Assembly: GCA_035578155.1 (NCBI GenBank)
Contig: JAPWDM010000001.1
Location: 90,285,576-90,349,575, forward strand
Source of the DNA: Brachynemurus nebulosus
Lineage: Eukaryota; Arthropoda; Insecta; Neuroptera; Myrmeleontidae
Direction: 5' to 3'
DNA length: 64,000 nt
Shown: one piece after another, positions 47,758 through 58,066 of the stretch
Layout: each line of letters starts with the position of its first letter
How positions within the stretch are numbered: position 1 is the stretch's first letter
Program-made: the position numbers and the translations under genes
Notes under the pieces: generated by a model
Told to the model about the DNA's origin: nothing
The model's input: the letters and a program-made list of their open reading frames with translations, nothing else
Databases searched by the model: none

Positions 47758-47934
47758 AATTAAAATTGGGACACTGCTGCCGGTGGATGGCGCGGTCAGC
47801 AGTATCCGGCGGCATCGCCAACTAAGGGCATGCGCCGCCATAAACAGTAAAAATAAAAATATACACACAATAGACAGGAACACATAAATGCAATAGACAA
47901 CGGACAAACATACACAAATAAAAACCAACGATGG

Positions 47935-48427
47935 GCCCTGCCATCCCAGGGCTTAAAAGGAGCGGACAGTCCTTGGTGACGGTACGATAAGTACTAGACA
48001 GAGCGTCCAGTCACCAAGGCCTGAAGACCATCGCTGCGACTCCCCCCGAGGCGTAAAGGGCCTCGGGGTGGAGGAACCTGACTAGACAATCACTAAGTAT
48101 CACAGATAAATATCACAGTATTATCACAGAAAAAACTTACTGCGTCACTGGGAGGCCAAAGGCCGACCAGTGACGCAATAAGGAGTTAAAACAATACCGC
48201 TGTAGAGCCATAACAACAGGCCTACAGCGGCATAACAAAATATCACAAAGGAAAACAAATGATGTACCACCTCGGGTGTAAAGAGCCCTCGGTGATACAT
48301 CGTTAAAAAACAATAACAAAACAAAACAACAAGTATAAATAACAACAGTACCACTAAGGGTGTAAAAGGCCCTTAGTGGCATAACGAAAGACTAAAAGTA
48401 CCCTGCCAGACCAGCTGGAACAGGGTA
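47935..48427 (-). other. 3' UTR array of about eight hairpins, I-like copy 2
   Basis: Stems in plus-strand order: gccctg/cagggc (47935-47952); ccttggtgac/gtcaccaagg (47971-48019); ccccgagg/cctcgggg (48044-48068); tactgcgtcactgg/ccagtgacgcaata (about 48138-48182); ccgctgtag/ctacagcgg (48197-48230); gatgtaccacc with a ggtgatacatc partner (48261-48301); ccactaaggg/cccttagtgg (48351-48379); taccctg/cagggta (48399-48427). Several share a tgtaaaagg-type loop and a gcataac tail, and tatcacag repeats lie between them. The order is conserved in copies 1 and 3. The 3' UTR of non-LTR elements is the usual recognition site for their RT, so this is a candidate template-recognition structure. Confidence 0.75.
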
Positions 48428-48559
48428 TTGTTAATAAATAAATAAATTAAGACAACACACAAAATTTCTTGAACAAATAAAATAAAAATATGCTGAAATT
48501 AAAATACAATCGGGGGAGAATCAAGAGACGACTTCCTAAAATTTAGAGATGTAATGCCC

Positions 48560-51500
48560 CTAAAGTCTCTGAAGAAGATGCGAATTTCGGAGAAATTCAA
48601 GCATCTTTCTTTCAGAGACTGCATCGTAAGCTAAAGCTTCGGCTACATTATTGGGGAGTTGCAACCTCTGGCGCAATGGCTCAAAGGTTACACATTCCTC
48701 AACTATATGCCTCACGGTTAGCGCCGTCCCGCAGGCGGCGCACCTTGGCTGATCCTCACCGGCGAGAAGATGACGATGTGTTAACGCCGTGTGGCCCAAG
48801 CGTAAACGCGTCAGGGCCACACTCTCTCGCCGGCTCAGACTTACAGGTACCGGAGTTCTTCGGACCTCAGGTTTCACCTGTCGGAGCTTCGCCGTGAGGT
48901 TGTTCCACTCACGTTGCCATTTCTGATCAATCGCGGATCGTATGCTCACTCTCAGATCCTCTGGGCGTATGGCAATGTCCTGTGGCTCACCGACTTCGGC
49001 TGCATGACGTGCTGCCTGGTCGGCGAGTTCATTGCCAGGTATCCCCACATGTCCGGGAATCCAAAAGAAGGTGATAGACTTTTGGCGGAGCATGTAGAGA
49101 CACGTTCGGATGTTCTGCACCAGTGGATCGATGGTATGAGAGTGGCAGATCGCTTGCAACGCGCTCAACGAGTCGGAACAAATGAGGAATGCGCTGTCTT
49201 CGGATGTTTGACAGAATCGCAGGGCTTGCAGAATAGCAAATAATTCCGCAGTATACACAGTGGCCTGGGGAGGAAGTGACCAAGCGTGAGGATCGTCACG
49301 AATGACGATGGCACTTCCCACACCCGTAGCTGTTTTGGAACCATCTGTGTATATGCAGAGAGAGTCAAGTTCGCTAATGATCTCGTAGAAGCGGGATCGG
49401 TATTCGAATGAACTGGTCTCCTCCTTGTTGAGACCAGTCAGGTCGAAACGACACCTTACTTTAGGGATCAGCCAAGGAGGTACTTCCATAGGACGTTTGG
49501 GAAGTACCTTGGCGAACTGTAAGTGCAGACTCTCTAATAACTCCTGCGTTCGAACGGCCACTGGTCGACTTATGGTGGGACGTCGACCGTAGAACCCCTG
49601 TAAACGGTATCTGAATAGAGTCGGGTAATTGATATGCGTAGGTGTTGCATATACCCCCGCTGCATAATTGAGCAAGAGACGCTCACGTCTCAGTCGCAGC
49701 GGAGGAAGGCCCGACTCTACGCAGAGGCTCATAGAAGGGCTCGTTCGAAATGCTCCCGTAGCCAGTCGTATGCCTGCATGGTGAACAGGATCTAGGAGTA
49801 AGAGCGCAGACGTCCGGGCGGAGGAGTAAGCAATGCTGCCGTAATCAATCCTAGTCAGAACTAGCGATTGATACAGGCGAAGCAACGACTCCCGGCCCGC
49901 ACCCCACGATGCACCAGCCAAGCACTTAAGCATGTTTATTGTCCTGCGACAACTCGCAGCTAAGGCTTGGAGGTGTGGACGCCACGTAAGTTGTTTGTCA
50001 AAAATAAGTCCTAGAAACCTGACGCTATCAACGCACTGAAGGTTGGATCCTTTCAATGTCAGAACAGGATCCGGATGTGCGTTACGCTTTCTGCAGAAGT
50101 GAACCACCGATGTTTTTTGTGGTGAGAAACGAAAACCAAGAGCTTCTGCAGAAGTCACCACTTCGTTGATGCCTTGTTGCAGCCGTTGTTGGATATCCTC
50201 AATGGAATCGGCTGCATAAAAAATTGTGAGGTCATCAACGTACAAGCAACGACGAATTGGGGCTGAAGCTGCAATATGACTGACTGCGATGGAAAACAAG
50301 GTGACACTAATGGTGGAGCCTTGAGGAACACCATTCTCCTGGGAGTGGGCCTCAGACTCAGTGTCACCTACCCGGACACGGAAAGAACGGTCAGTCAGAA
50401 AACTTTTAACGAACTGAGGGAGGTTACCTCTTAAACCCCAGTCGTGCAGCTTCTTGAGAATGCCATACCTCCAGGTCATATCATAAGCTTTCTCCAAATC
50501 GAAGAACACTGCCACAAGGTGTTTTCGTTGGAGAAAGGCGTCTTGAATGGCATTCTCGAGGCGAACAAGATGGTCCGTAGTCGAATGGTATCGGCGGAAC
50601 CCACATTGATGTTTAGGAATGAGACTGTGGGATTCCAGCCACCAGACGAGACGGTTGTTCACCATTTTTTCCAATACCTTACTGAAACAGCAAGTCAAGG
50701 ATATTGGACGGTAGCTAGATAGTTGCGATGAATCTTTACCCTCTTTTAGCAGCGGAATGATGGTAGCTTCCCGCCACTGCGGAGGGTAAACGCCTTGCCT
50801 AAATATTTCGTTGTAAAGATCCAGTAACCTACACTTACCAGGATAAGGCAGGTTCCGGATCATGGCGTAGGGGATCTCATCAGGTCCAGGGGATGTGTCC
50901 CCAGATCCCCGAAGCGCCTCCAGTAATTCTTGCATAGAAAACGGTTGGTTATACTGGAGGAATTCATCTGAGAAAAAATCAAGATCGTTTTGTTCGTGTT
51001 CGATCTTGATCCGCAGGAAGTCCGGGTCATAGTTTTGGGAGCCACTGACGCGCTCAAAGTGTTTAGCTAAACAATTAGCTATTTCTGCGCGTTCAGTGAT
51101 GTTCCGACCGTCGACGACGAGAAGGGAGGGCATAGGTGAACGGGAAGATTTCCCAGTAATGGCCCTCACTCTTCTCCATACCTCTGAGGTGGTCGTGGAG
51201 GTATTTATGGCCGAAACATATTGCTCCCATGATAGCCTCTTTTGTTCTTTAATTGTTCGTTTACAGCGTGCTTGAGCACGCTTGTAGGCTATCACATTTT
51301 CCTGCGTGGGGCGACGTCTGAGTTCGTTGTACGCCCGCTTTTTCTCTGCAACTGCTACACTCACGATTTCATTCCACCATGGTACGCGACGTTTGGGTGG
51401 AATGTTGGACGACTTCGGTATACTCTGATATGCTGCTTCAATGACACTGGAGGACATTTGCTCCACATCATCTTCTACGTCTCCAGTCAGCTCGGGTGTA

Positions 51501-52222
51501 CAGAATGAATCTACGTACCTATCCCAGTCAGCTTGACGAAGACGCCATCTCGGCGAAGATGATTGTGGAGTCATCGGCGTGGTACTGTTCAATATAATGG
51601 GAATATGGTCACTACCGTATGAATCAGACGCCAGCGTCCATTCATAACGGTGTGCCATGACCGGTGAGCCAAGTGATAAGTCGATAGCCGACAGCTCACC
51701 GGTTCTTGCATTGATGAAAGTACCTTGACCGGTATTCAACAAGACCGCTTCAGACTCGTCTAGAAACCATTCTATGAGTCTTCCACGGGCGTCTCTTGTG
51801 CTACAGCCCCACATGGGGTTGTGTGCATTAAAATCTCCTAGTAACAAAAATGGACGTGGTAACTGTAAGGTAAGCTCGGTCAAATCTTCGACGTTCCAGT
51901 CGAAGTCTGGTAAGTAGACCGAGCATACTGTGAACTGGGGCGGTCTTAAAAATTGTACTGCTATAGCTTGTAGGGGGGTGTTTAACGGGTGGTCCCGGAA
52001 CGGGGCGCCATCTTTTATGATGATGGCAACACCCCCCCTCGCCCTGATGTCTGGCTGTACGTCGTGCCGGCGGATGTGATAATTTTTTATTGAAAATTGT
52101 TCCGCCGGCTTTAAGTGTGTTTCTTGTAAGCACACGCACATGGGCGTGTGCTCAGCCAGAAGCATCTGCAATTCACAGTAATGGTGTTTTACACCATTAC
52201 AGTTCCATTGTATAATAGCCAT
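48560..52222 (-). CDS. I-like ORF2: APE endonuclease, reverse transcriptase, RNase H, zinc knuckle (1220 aa)
   Basis: The first ATG is at 52222 (MAIIQWNCNG), matching the other two copies; the GTG four codons upstream is not needed. APE endonuclease is at 1-210: QWNCNG (5-10), QETH (33-36), LLGDFNAHNPMWG (127-139) and SDH (204-206). RT spans about 430-760: SYRPISLTCC (503-512), FDLEKAYD (574-581), GVPQGSTIS (631-639) and YVDD (661-664). RNase H is at about 954-1070, with all four acidic residues: YTDGSK (D960), TAEL (E993), SDS (D1017) and ELAD (D1068). A C-terminal C-X2-C-X7-H-X4-C knuckle is at 1161-1177. The protein would nick the target, prime and copy the element RNA, and degrade the RNA strand. 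There are no stops, so it looks functional. It begins 37 bases after the ORF1 stop. Confidence 0.97.
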   Translation of the reverse strand: MAIIQWNCNGVKHHYCELQMLLAEHTPMCVCLQETHLKPAEQFSIKNYHIRRHDVQPDIRARGGVAIIIKDGAPFRDHPLNTPLQAIAVQFLRPPQFTVCSVYLPDFDWNVEDLTELTLQLPRPFLLLGDFNAHNPMWGCSTRDARGRLIEWFLDESEAVLLNTGQGTFINARTGELSAIDLSLGSPVMAHRYEWTLASDSYGSDHIPIILNSTTPMTPQSSSPRWRLRQADWDRYVDSFCTPELTGDVEDDVEQMSSSVIEAAYQSIPKSSNIPPKRRVPWWNEIVSVAVAEKKRAYNELRRRPTQENVIAYKRAQARCKRTIKEQKRLSWEQYVSAINTSTTTSEVWRRVRAITGKSSRSPMPSLLVVDGRNITERAEIANCLAKHFERVSGSQNYDPDFLRIKIEHEQNDLDFFSDEFLQYNQPFSMQELLEALRGSGDTSPGPDEIPYAMIRNLPYPGKCRLLDLYNEIFRQGVYPPQWREATIIPLLKEGKDSSQLSSYRPISLTCCFSKVLEKMVNNRLVWWLESHSLIPKHQCGFRRYHSTTDHLVRLENAIQDAFLQRKHLVAVFFDLEKAYDMTWRYGILKKLHDWGLRGNLPQFVKSFLTDRSFRVRVGDTESEAHSQENGVPQGSTISVTLFSIAVSHIAASAPIRRCLYVDDLTIFYAADSIEDIQQRLQQGINEVVTSAEALGFRFSPQKTSVVHFCRKRNAHPDPVLTLKGSNLQCVDSVRFLGLIFDKQLTWRPHLQALAASCRRTINMLKCLAGASWGAGRESLLRLYQSLVLTRIDYGSIAYSSARTSALLLLDPVHHAGIRLATGAFRTSPSMSLCVESGLPPLRLRRERLLLNYAAGVYATPTHINYPTLFRYRLQGFYGRRPTISRPVAVRTQELLESLHLQFAKVLPKRPMEVPPWLIPKVRCRFDLTGLNKEETSSFEYRSRFYEIISELDSLCIYTDGSKTATGVGSAIVIRDDPHAWSLPPQATVYTAELFAILQALRFCQTSEDSAFLICSDSLSALQAICHSHTIDPLVQNIRTCLYMLRQKSITFFWIPGHVGIPGNELADQAARHAAEVGEPQDIAIRPEDLRVSIRSAIDQKWQREWNNLTAKLRQVKPEVRRTPVPVSLSRRESVALTRLRLGHTALTHRHLLAGEDQPRCAACGTALTVRHIVEECVTFEPLRQRLQLPNNVAEALAYDAVSERKMLEFLRNSHLLQRL

Positions 52223-52245
52223 TTTTGTTACCACTTGGGTTGCTC

Positions 52246-52271
52246 CCTAGGAAGTGTGGCTACTTCCTAGG
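52246..52271 (-). promoter_or_regulatory. hairpin across the ORF1 stop codon, copy 2
   Basis: A perfect 10-bp stem (52246-52255 with 52262-52271) encloses a 6-base loop, and the ORF1 stop codon (52260-52262) lies at the loop-stem border. It may influence reinitiation on ORF2; this function is inferred. Confidence 0.6.
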
Positions 52272-53918
52272 TTTCCCCTTGGGCCAGCCTTTCTTTCTTT
52301 TAATCACTTTCACCTCGGCGTCCGAATTGTCAGATTCGGTGGCCGAGGTGTTAGTATAGGCGTCGGACGTCGGGCGCTTTGTACCCGTACGTACCGACGC
52401 GGTCGCACTTTCCGAGTCGCTCATCGGTGTTTGGATAGAGCGACTCGAGAGGGGGGAGACCGGGCGTTCGGGTGTGCCCGGTCGAGACGGTGCCGTTGGC
52501 CGTTGTGGCAGTGGCACCGTCGATTGTGGAGGCAGCATGGTTTCTGCCTCCGAGGTGGTTGTGGAGGGTCCCTTTTGGGGGGACCTTGGTTTTACCACCT
52601 CCTTTCCCCCCTCACTGTGACGCCTTCTAGGAGGCGAAGCCTTCTTCGGTGATGTCTTCTTTGGGGAAGACGTCACAGTTCTGATGACAGGTCCCTGAGG
52701 GGTGGTTTTAATCACCCTCTTAACCTCAGGGGCCTTGGCTGGCACAACAGCGGCTTGAGTAGGTGTAGGAGTAGATACATTCACTGAACGCATTAAGATC
52801 TGTTGCATTGATTGCATGCTTTCTTGTAGTTTATGCATGTTTTCTTTCAATTCCTTAATGTCGCTTTGTTCTTTAGCCGCTGTAGGGGCGGGGGCCGCAG
52901 CAGCGCGTGCATAGCCATCCAAGGCGGAGCGACGAGGCATATTGCCAAGCAGTTTCCGTCGTGCCTCTGGATATGAAAGTCGTTCCAGGGCTCTCAGCTC
53001 TTGGATGGCTGATTCTTGTTTGAATATGGGGCAATTCCTCGACTTAGCCGAGTGATTGCCGCCACAATTCACACACTTTATAGGTTCGCCGCACGGTCGT
53101 CCTTCGTGTAACGGCTTACCGCACACGCAGACCTGCTGCTCAACACTACAACGTTGTGAGACGTGTCCGTATCTTTGACAATGATAGCAACGCATGGGTG
53201 CTGGGATATACGGACGGACGTCCACTTTGTTGAATAGGCCAATGATTACTTGTTTTGGTAGAACTGTGGTGTTGAAGGTTAATAGGATTAGAGGGGACTC
53301 CGGATGTTTGTTCCCCTTATTAAACTTCAACCTTTTGGCCTCAATAACCCCCTGTGGAGACATCTCCGACACTATCTCTTCCAGGGAACAGTACGCAAGG
53401 GAGGGGTGCATTATCACTCCTTTGGAGTAGTTCAATGCACCATGAGGTGATACCTCCACCGCGTACTGTCCTAATGATTGTAAGCTTTGTATCTTTGCTG
53501 ACTGTGCCGGTGAGGATGCCTCCACGAGCAACCCTTTGCCCGATAGTTTGGCATCTTTTACCTGCCCAATATCACTATTGACGAGTTTCGCTAGAAGGAA
53601 GGGACTGATCTTACTGAAGTCGCCTTCCTTCGGCTTGACAACGAGGAACTTTACATATGACGCTTGCACTCTTGGGGCGTTCAAATCAAGTGGACGCCCA
53701 CGATATTTCCCTTTTGTTTTCTTCAAAGGGGGAGGGTTACCCCCTGAGGATTTGGTACCACCTCCGTTAGACGGCGGTGTTACCTTCGACGTTGTAGCCG
53801 AGGCACTTGGAGAAGCCCCGCTACCTTCGCTTCCACCAGTTGACGGCGGTGGAGCGGCGTTCACGTCCGTGTTTAAGGGCCCGGACTCGCCCGTAAAAGT
53901 ATTATTTGTGTCACCCAT
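52260..53918 (-). CDS. I-like ORF1: RNA-binding protein with three zinc knuckles (552 aa)
   Basis: ATG at 53918 (MGDTNNTFTGESGP). The first 80 residues are rich in glycine, serine and proline. Residues 85-235 look like the RRM-like ORF1 fold of I and R1 groups (YVKFLVVKPKEGDFSKISPF). Three knuckles follow: CYHCQRYGHVSQRC (244-257), CVCGKPLHEGRPC (264-276) and CVNCGGNHSAKSRNC (282-296). A short coiled-coil-like stretch lies at about 365-395 (KELKENMHKLQESMQSMQQI). The tail is basic and proline-rich, and ends in KRKKGWPKGKPRK, a likely nuclear signal with AT-hook character. ORF1 proteins of this type coat element RNA to form the retrotransposition particle. It is open and intact, and lies just upstream of ORF2. 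Confidence 0.96.
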   Translation of the reverse strand: MGDTNNTFTGESGPLNTDVNAAPPPSTGGSEGSGASPSASATTSKVTPPSNGGGTKSSGGNPPPLKKTKGKYRGRPLDLNAPRVQASYVKFLVVKPKEGDFSKISPFLLAKLVNSDIGQVKDAKLSGKGLLVEASSPAQSAKIQSLQSLGQYAVEVSPHGALNYSKGVIMHPSLAYCSLEEIVSEMSPQGVIEAKRLKFNKGNKHPESPLILLTFNTTVLPKQVIIGLFNKVDVRPYIPAPMRCYHCQRYGHVSQRCSVEQQVCVCGKPLHEGRPCGEPIKCVNCGGNHSAKSRNCPIFKQESAIQELRALERLSYPEARRKLLGNMPRRSALDGYARAAAAPAPTAAKEQSDIKELKENMHKLQESMQSMQQILMRSVNVSTPTPTQAAVVPAKAPEVKRVIKTTPQGPVIRTVTSSPKKTSPKKASPPRRRHSEGGKEVVKPRSPQKGPSTTTSEAETMLPPQSTVPLPQRPTAPSRPGTPERPVSPLSSRSIQTPMSDSESATASVRTGTKRPTSDAYTNTSATESDNSDAEVKVIKRKKGWPKGKPRK

Positions 53919-54620
53919 ATAATGTTATACAAAAAATCCCCCACCCCGCTCCCCACCCTCCACGGAGCCTCATAAGGGACGTGGGACTCCCACGCCAGGG
54001 ATACGGGAATGAGGGGCCCTAGGGACGAAGCCCATTGCCCCAGTGACACGCACGACCCCGGAGCGCTCGAATTTACTGCGGCCGGTGCATAACCGCAGCC
54101 ACGGTCTATGCCTGAAGCCAGGGCCGAAGTGACGTGTTGTTCCGCCGTACTCGCAAGTAACGGCTTCCCTCAGTCACCAGGATCCCCTTTTCCAGGCAAC
54201 GCCGCTAAGCCACACACGAGCTAGTGTGGGTCCCGAAGATGACTTGAAGTTGGGACAACAAAGAAGAACGAAAACAAAACAAAACCGAAAACAAAAAAGA
54301 AACAAAAGATAAAAGAAAATCTGAAACAAAACGAAATAAAAGTAACGAAAACAAAAAACAATAAAAACGAAAAGAAATAAAAAGATAGGTTAAAAAAATG
54401 AACGATCGAGGATTTCTCCTCTAGATCCGGCATCTTTTGTGAAAACGGTGGTACCTCGAGAAGGAACGGTGCCGATCTTGGATAGTCAGAGGCTAATGGA
54501 ATCCGAAGATTACTGTATTGCGCATGAACTACCCCTGGAACCCTTAGCCTCCTTGACACCAATGGGGGATAAATATCCCTCACGGGTGCCAAGGGCAGCT
54601 GCTATAGGTGTCCTCACCAC
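53919..54620 (-). promoter_or_regulatory. 5' UTR of I-like copy 2, putative internal promoter
   Basis: The first 200 bp (54420-54620) are the part retained in both non-autonomous derivatives, which suggests that it holds sequence needed for transcription or mobility. A sense-strand T-rich tract lies at about 54255-54400. No TATA box is apparent. I-group elements use a promoter at +1 to +28, so that is the likely position. Confidence 0.5.
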
Positions 54621-54690
<70 letters not shown>

Positions 54691-54711
54691 TTATTTTATT
54701 TTTTTTTTTTT
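54621..54711. repeat. (TAA)n and poly(A) tail of non-autonomous element 1
   Basis: About 23 TTA repeats followed by a T-rich run form the 3' tail of the next element, and abut the first base of I-like copy 2. Confidence 0.95.
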
Positions 54712-56353
54712 GATTAAAATTGGGTTACTGCTGCCGGTGGATGGCGCAGTCAGCAGCACCCGGCGGCATCGCCAACGAAGGGCATGCGCCACCAAACACG
54801 ATGAAAGTAAAAACATACACAAAACAGACAGGAACACATAAATGCAGTAGACAACGGACAAAACATACACATAATAAAATCCATCGATGGGCCCTGCCAT
54901 CCCAGGGCTTCATAAAGAACGGACAGTCCTTGGTGGCGGTACGCTAAGTACTAGCCAGAACGTCCGGTCACCAAGGACTGAAAACCAACGATGAAACTCC
55001 GAGGTATAAAGGGCCTCGGAGTGAAGAATACAGCATAAAAATATAACAAGATCACAAAATCACAGTAATATCACAGAAAAAAAAATAAGAGGAAAATTTT
55101 ATTACGTCACTGGGGAGCCACAGGCCGACCAGTGCCGCAATAAGTAGTTAAAAACAAAACCGCTGAAGGGCCACAACAGCAAGCCCACAGCGGCACAACA
55201 AAATATCACAGATAAGAATAAAAAGATGATGTACTACCTCGGGTGGAAAAGGCCCTCAGTGGTACATCGTTAAAACAAAACAGATTAAAACAATCTTATT
55301 AAAAAATATAAAAAACAATATCACAAGTTTGACAATATTTCTTGCTCCGTGACACGATTCCGCTCCCCATAGTCTCGACAGTTCCGAAATGGCTTCGTCA
55401 ACACCTAGGAACTCGTATGTGTAGGGACAGTGACATCTGATTACTGAGCAACATGTACTGTTCTGTCAGATAACTGATTACTGGGTACATGTGCCGTTCT
55501 GTCAGATGTCGGGGTCAACCTACACGGGAGACCGGTACGATGACTAGGCCACGTTCGTCCGAGTCGAGGCTACAGAGAACGGGACAATGCCACAGAGTAT
55601 CACAGAGCCAACATCTGACCTGTGTTCGTATCACTTCGACGGGGCGGAAGCCGCCATATCATCGCCCACGAACGCATCCGTACGAGGGACAACGACGTCT
55701 CCTTACTGGGAGAGCTCGCTCAAGCTGTTCGGGCAGACGTCGACTCGCACGCGTGGCCGATGAGAACGAGTGCGTCGAGAGCCGCATTCCTACCCATCGA
55801 AATGACAAGAACAAGGCCAGGGAAATATCACAGCAACAAAAAAATTAAAATAATACCAACGAAGGCGTGAAGTGAAAACCCTAGTTGGCATAACAAATAT
55901 CACAGATATAACATAATCACAGATCAGCAAAACCAGAAATCACAGATAAAATATCACGCTTTTCGACTCGTCTGACGCGATTCACGAACAAACGCAAACA
56001 TGCCCATACCAGCTACTACATTCCCATCCGTCAGTGATTGAGTATATGTCAGCCCCAATTCGCAACAAAACACAATATGTACGTTCGGTGAAGTTTCGCT
56101 CAATACGGGAATGCTACACTGTCGATCCTACGACATTCATTCTTGTCGAAAATTTTGATCCGGCATCTTTTGTGAAAACAGTGGTACCTCGAGAAGGAAA
56201 GGTGCCGATCTTGGGTAGTCAGAGGCTAATGGAATCCGAAGATTACTGTATTGCGCATAAACTACCCCTGGAACCCTTAGCCTCCTTGACACCAATGGGG
56301 GATAAATATCCCTCACGGGTGCCAAGGGCAGCTGCTATAGGTGTCCTCACCAC

Positions 56354-56354
<1 letters not shown>
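54712..56354 (-). mobile_element. non-autonomous I-like derivative, copy 1 (1643 bp)
   Basis: In sense orientation it starts with the first ~198 bp of the I-like 5' UTR (56354-56157) and ends with ~570 bp of the I-like 3' UTR (about 55280-54712), including most of the hairpins. The middle (about 55290-56156) has no similarity to the I-like ORFs. It carries no RT, endonuclease or ORF1. It has the same precise 5' start and the same TAA tail as the autonomous elements. The arrangement recalls the RIME/ingi pair of trypanosomes, where a short element borrows the ends of an I-group element. Confidence 0.9.

Positions 56355-56424
<70 letters not shown>
56355..56424. repeat. (TAA)n and poly(A) tail of non-autonomous element 2
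   Basis: About 14 TTA repeats and a T run of about 28 on the plus strand. Confidence 0.95.
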
Positions 56425-56428
<4 letters not shown>

Positions 56429-58066
56429 AAAATTGGGGTACTGCTGCCGGTGGATGGCGCGGTCAGCAGCACCCGGCGGCATCGCCATCGGAGGGCATGC
56501 GCCGCCATAAACGGTAAAGATAAAAACATACACAAAACAGACAGGAACACATAAATGCGATAGACAAGGGACAAAACATACACATGTTAAAATCCATCGA
56601 TGGGCCCTGCCATCCCAGGGCTTAAAAAGAGCGGACAGTCCTTGGTGACGGTACGATAAGTACTAGACAGAGCGTCCGGTCACCAAGGAGTGAAAACCAA
56701 CGATGAAACTCCGAGGTGTAAAGAGCCTCGGAGCGGAGAAATCTAAGTAAAAATGTCACAATAAAACAACATCACAATAATATCACCAGAAAATAAGAGG
56801 AAAATCTTATTACGTCACTGGGAAGCCACAGGCCGACCAGTGCCGCAATAAGTAGTTAAAAACAAAACCGCTGAGGGGCCACAACGGCAAGCCCACAGCG
56901 GCACAATAAAATATCACAGATAAGAATAAAGAAAAAAAATGATGTACCACCTCGGGTGGAAAAGGCCCTCGGTGGTACATCGTTAAAACAAAACGGATTA
57001 CACAAAATCTTATTAAAAAATAAAAACAACAATATCACAGATTTCAAAAATTTCTTGCTCTGTGACACGATTCCGCTCCCCATAGTCTCGACAATTCCGA
57101 AATGGCTCCGTCAACACCTAGAAACTCACACGTGTAGGGACAGTGACATCTGATTACTGAGCAACATGTACTGTTCTGTCAGATAACTGATTACTGGGTA
57201 CATGTGCCGTTCTGTCAGATGTCGGGGTCAACCTACACGGGAGACCGGTACGATGACTAAGCCACGTTCGTCCAAGTCGAGGCTACAGAGAACGGGACAA
57301 TGCCACAGAGTATCACAAAGTCAACATCTGACCTGTGTTCGTATCACTTCGACGGGGCGGAAGCCGCCATATCATCGCCCACGAACGCATCCGTACGAGG
57401 GACAACGACGTCTCCTTACTGGGAGAGCTCGCTCAAGCTGTTCGGGCAGACGTCGACTCGCACGCGTGGCCGATGAGAACGAGTGCGTCGAGAGCCGCAT
57501 TCCTACCCATCGAAATGACAAGAACAAGGCCAGGGAAATATCACAGCAACAAAAAAATTAAAATAATACCAACGAAGGCGTGAAGTGAAAACCCTAGTTG
57601 GCATAACAAATATCACAGATATAACATAATCACAGATCAGCAAAACCAGAAATCACAGATAAAATATCACGCTTTTCGACTCGTCTGACGCGATTCACGA
57701 ACAAACGCAAACATGCCCATACCAGCTACTACATTCCCATCCGTCAGTGATTGAGTATATGTCAGCCCCAATTCGCAACAAAACACAATATGTACGTTCG
57801 GTGAAGTTTCGCTCAATACGGGAATGCTACACTGTCGATCCTACGACATTCATTCTTGTCGAAAATTTTGATCCGGCATCTTTTGTGAAAACAGTGGTAC
57901 CTCGAGAAGGAAAGGTGCCGATCTTGGGTAGTCAGAGGCTAATGGAATCCGAAGATTACTGTATTGCGCATAAACTACCCCTGGAACCCTTAGCCTCCTT
58001 GACACCAATGGGGGATAAATATCCCTCACGGGTGCCAAGGGCAGCTGCTATAGGTGTCCTCACCAC

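Larger units (their letters stand above)
47758..54620 (-). mobile_element. I-like non-LTR retrotransposon, copy 2, apparently intact
   Basis: On the minus strand this 6.86-kb copy runs from its 5' end at 54620 (GGTGGTGAGGACACC) through a 5' UTR (53919-54620), ORF1 (52260-53918), ORF2 (48560-52222) and a 3' UTR (47758-48559) to an (AAT)n tail. Two ORFs, an APE endonuclease, an RNase H domain and a TAA tail place it in the I group. Both ORFs are uninterrupted, and the TAA repeats flank both ends. It is the likely source of proteins for the family in this region. Confidence 0.95.

Noticed and set aside
52223..52234. A start for ORF2 four codons upstream of the ATG
   Set aside because: The codon at 52234 is GTG. 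The ATG at 52222 aligns with the starts in the other two copies.
54439..54717. Frames of long isoleucine or leucine runs next to element junctions, also near 56426 and 58193
   Set aside because: They are translations of the (ATT)n microsatellite.
55489..55848. A 119-codon ATG frame in the non-autonomous core, also at 57202-57561
   Set aside because: It lies antisense to the element, the two copies are too similar to show selection, and it has no recognisable domain.
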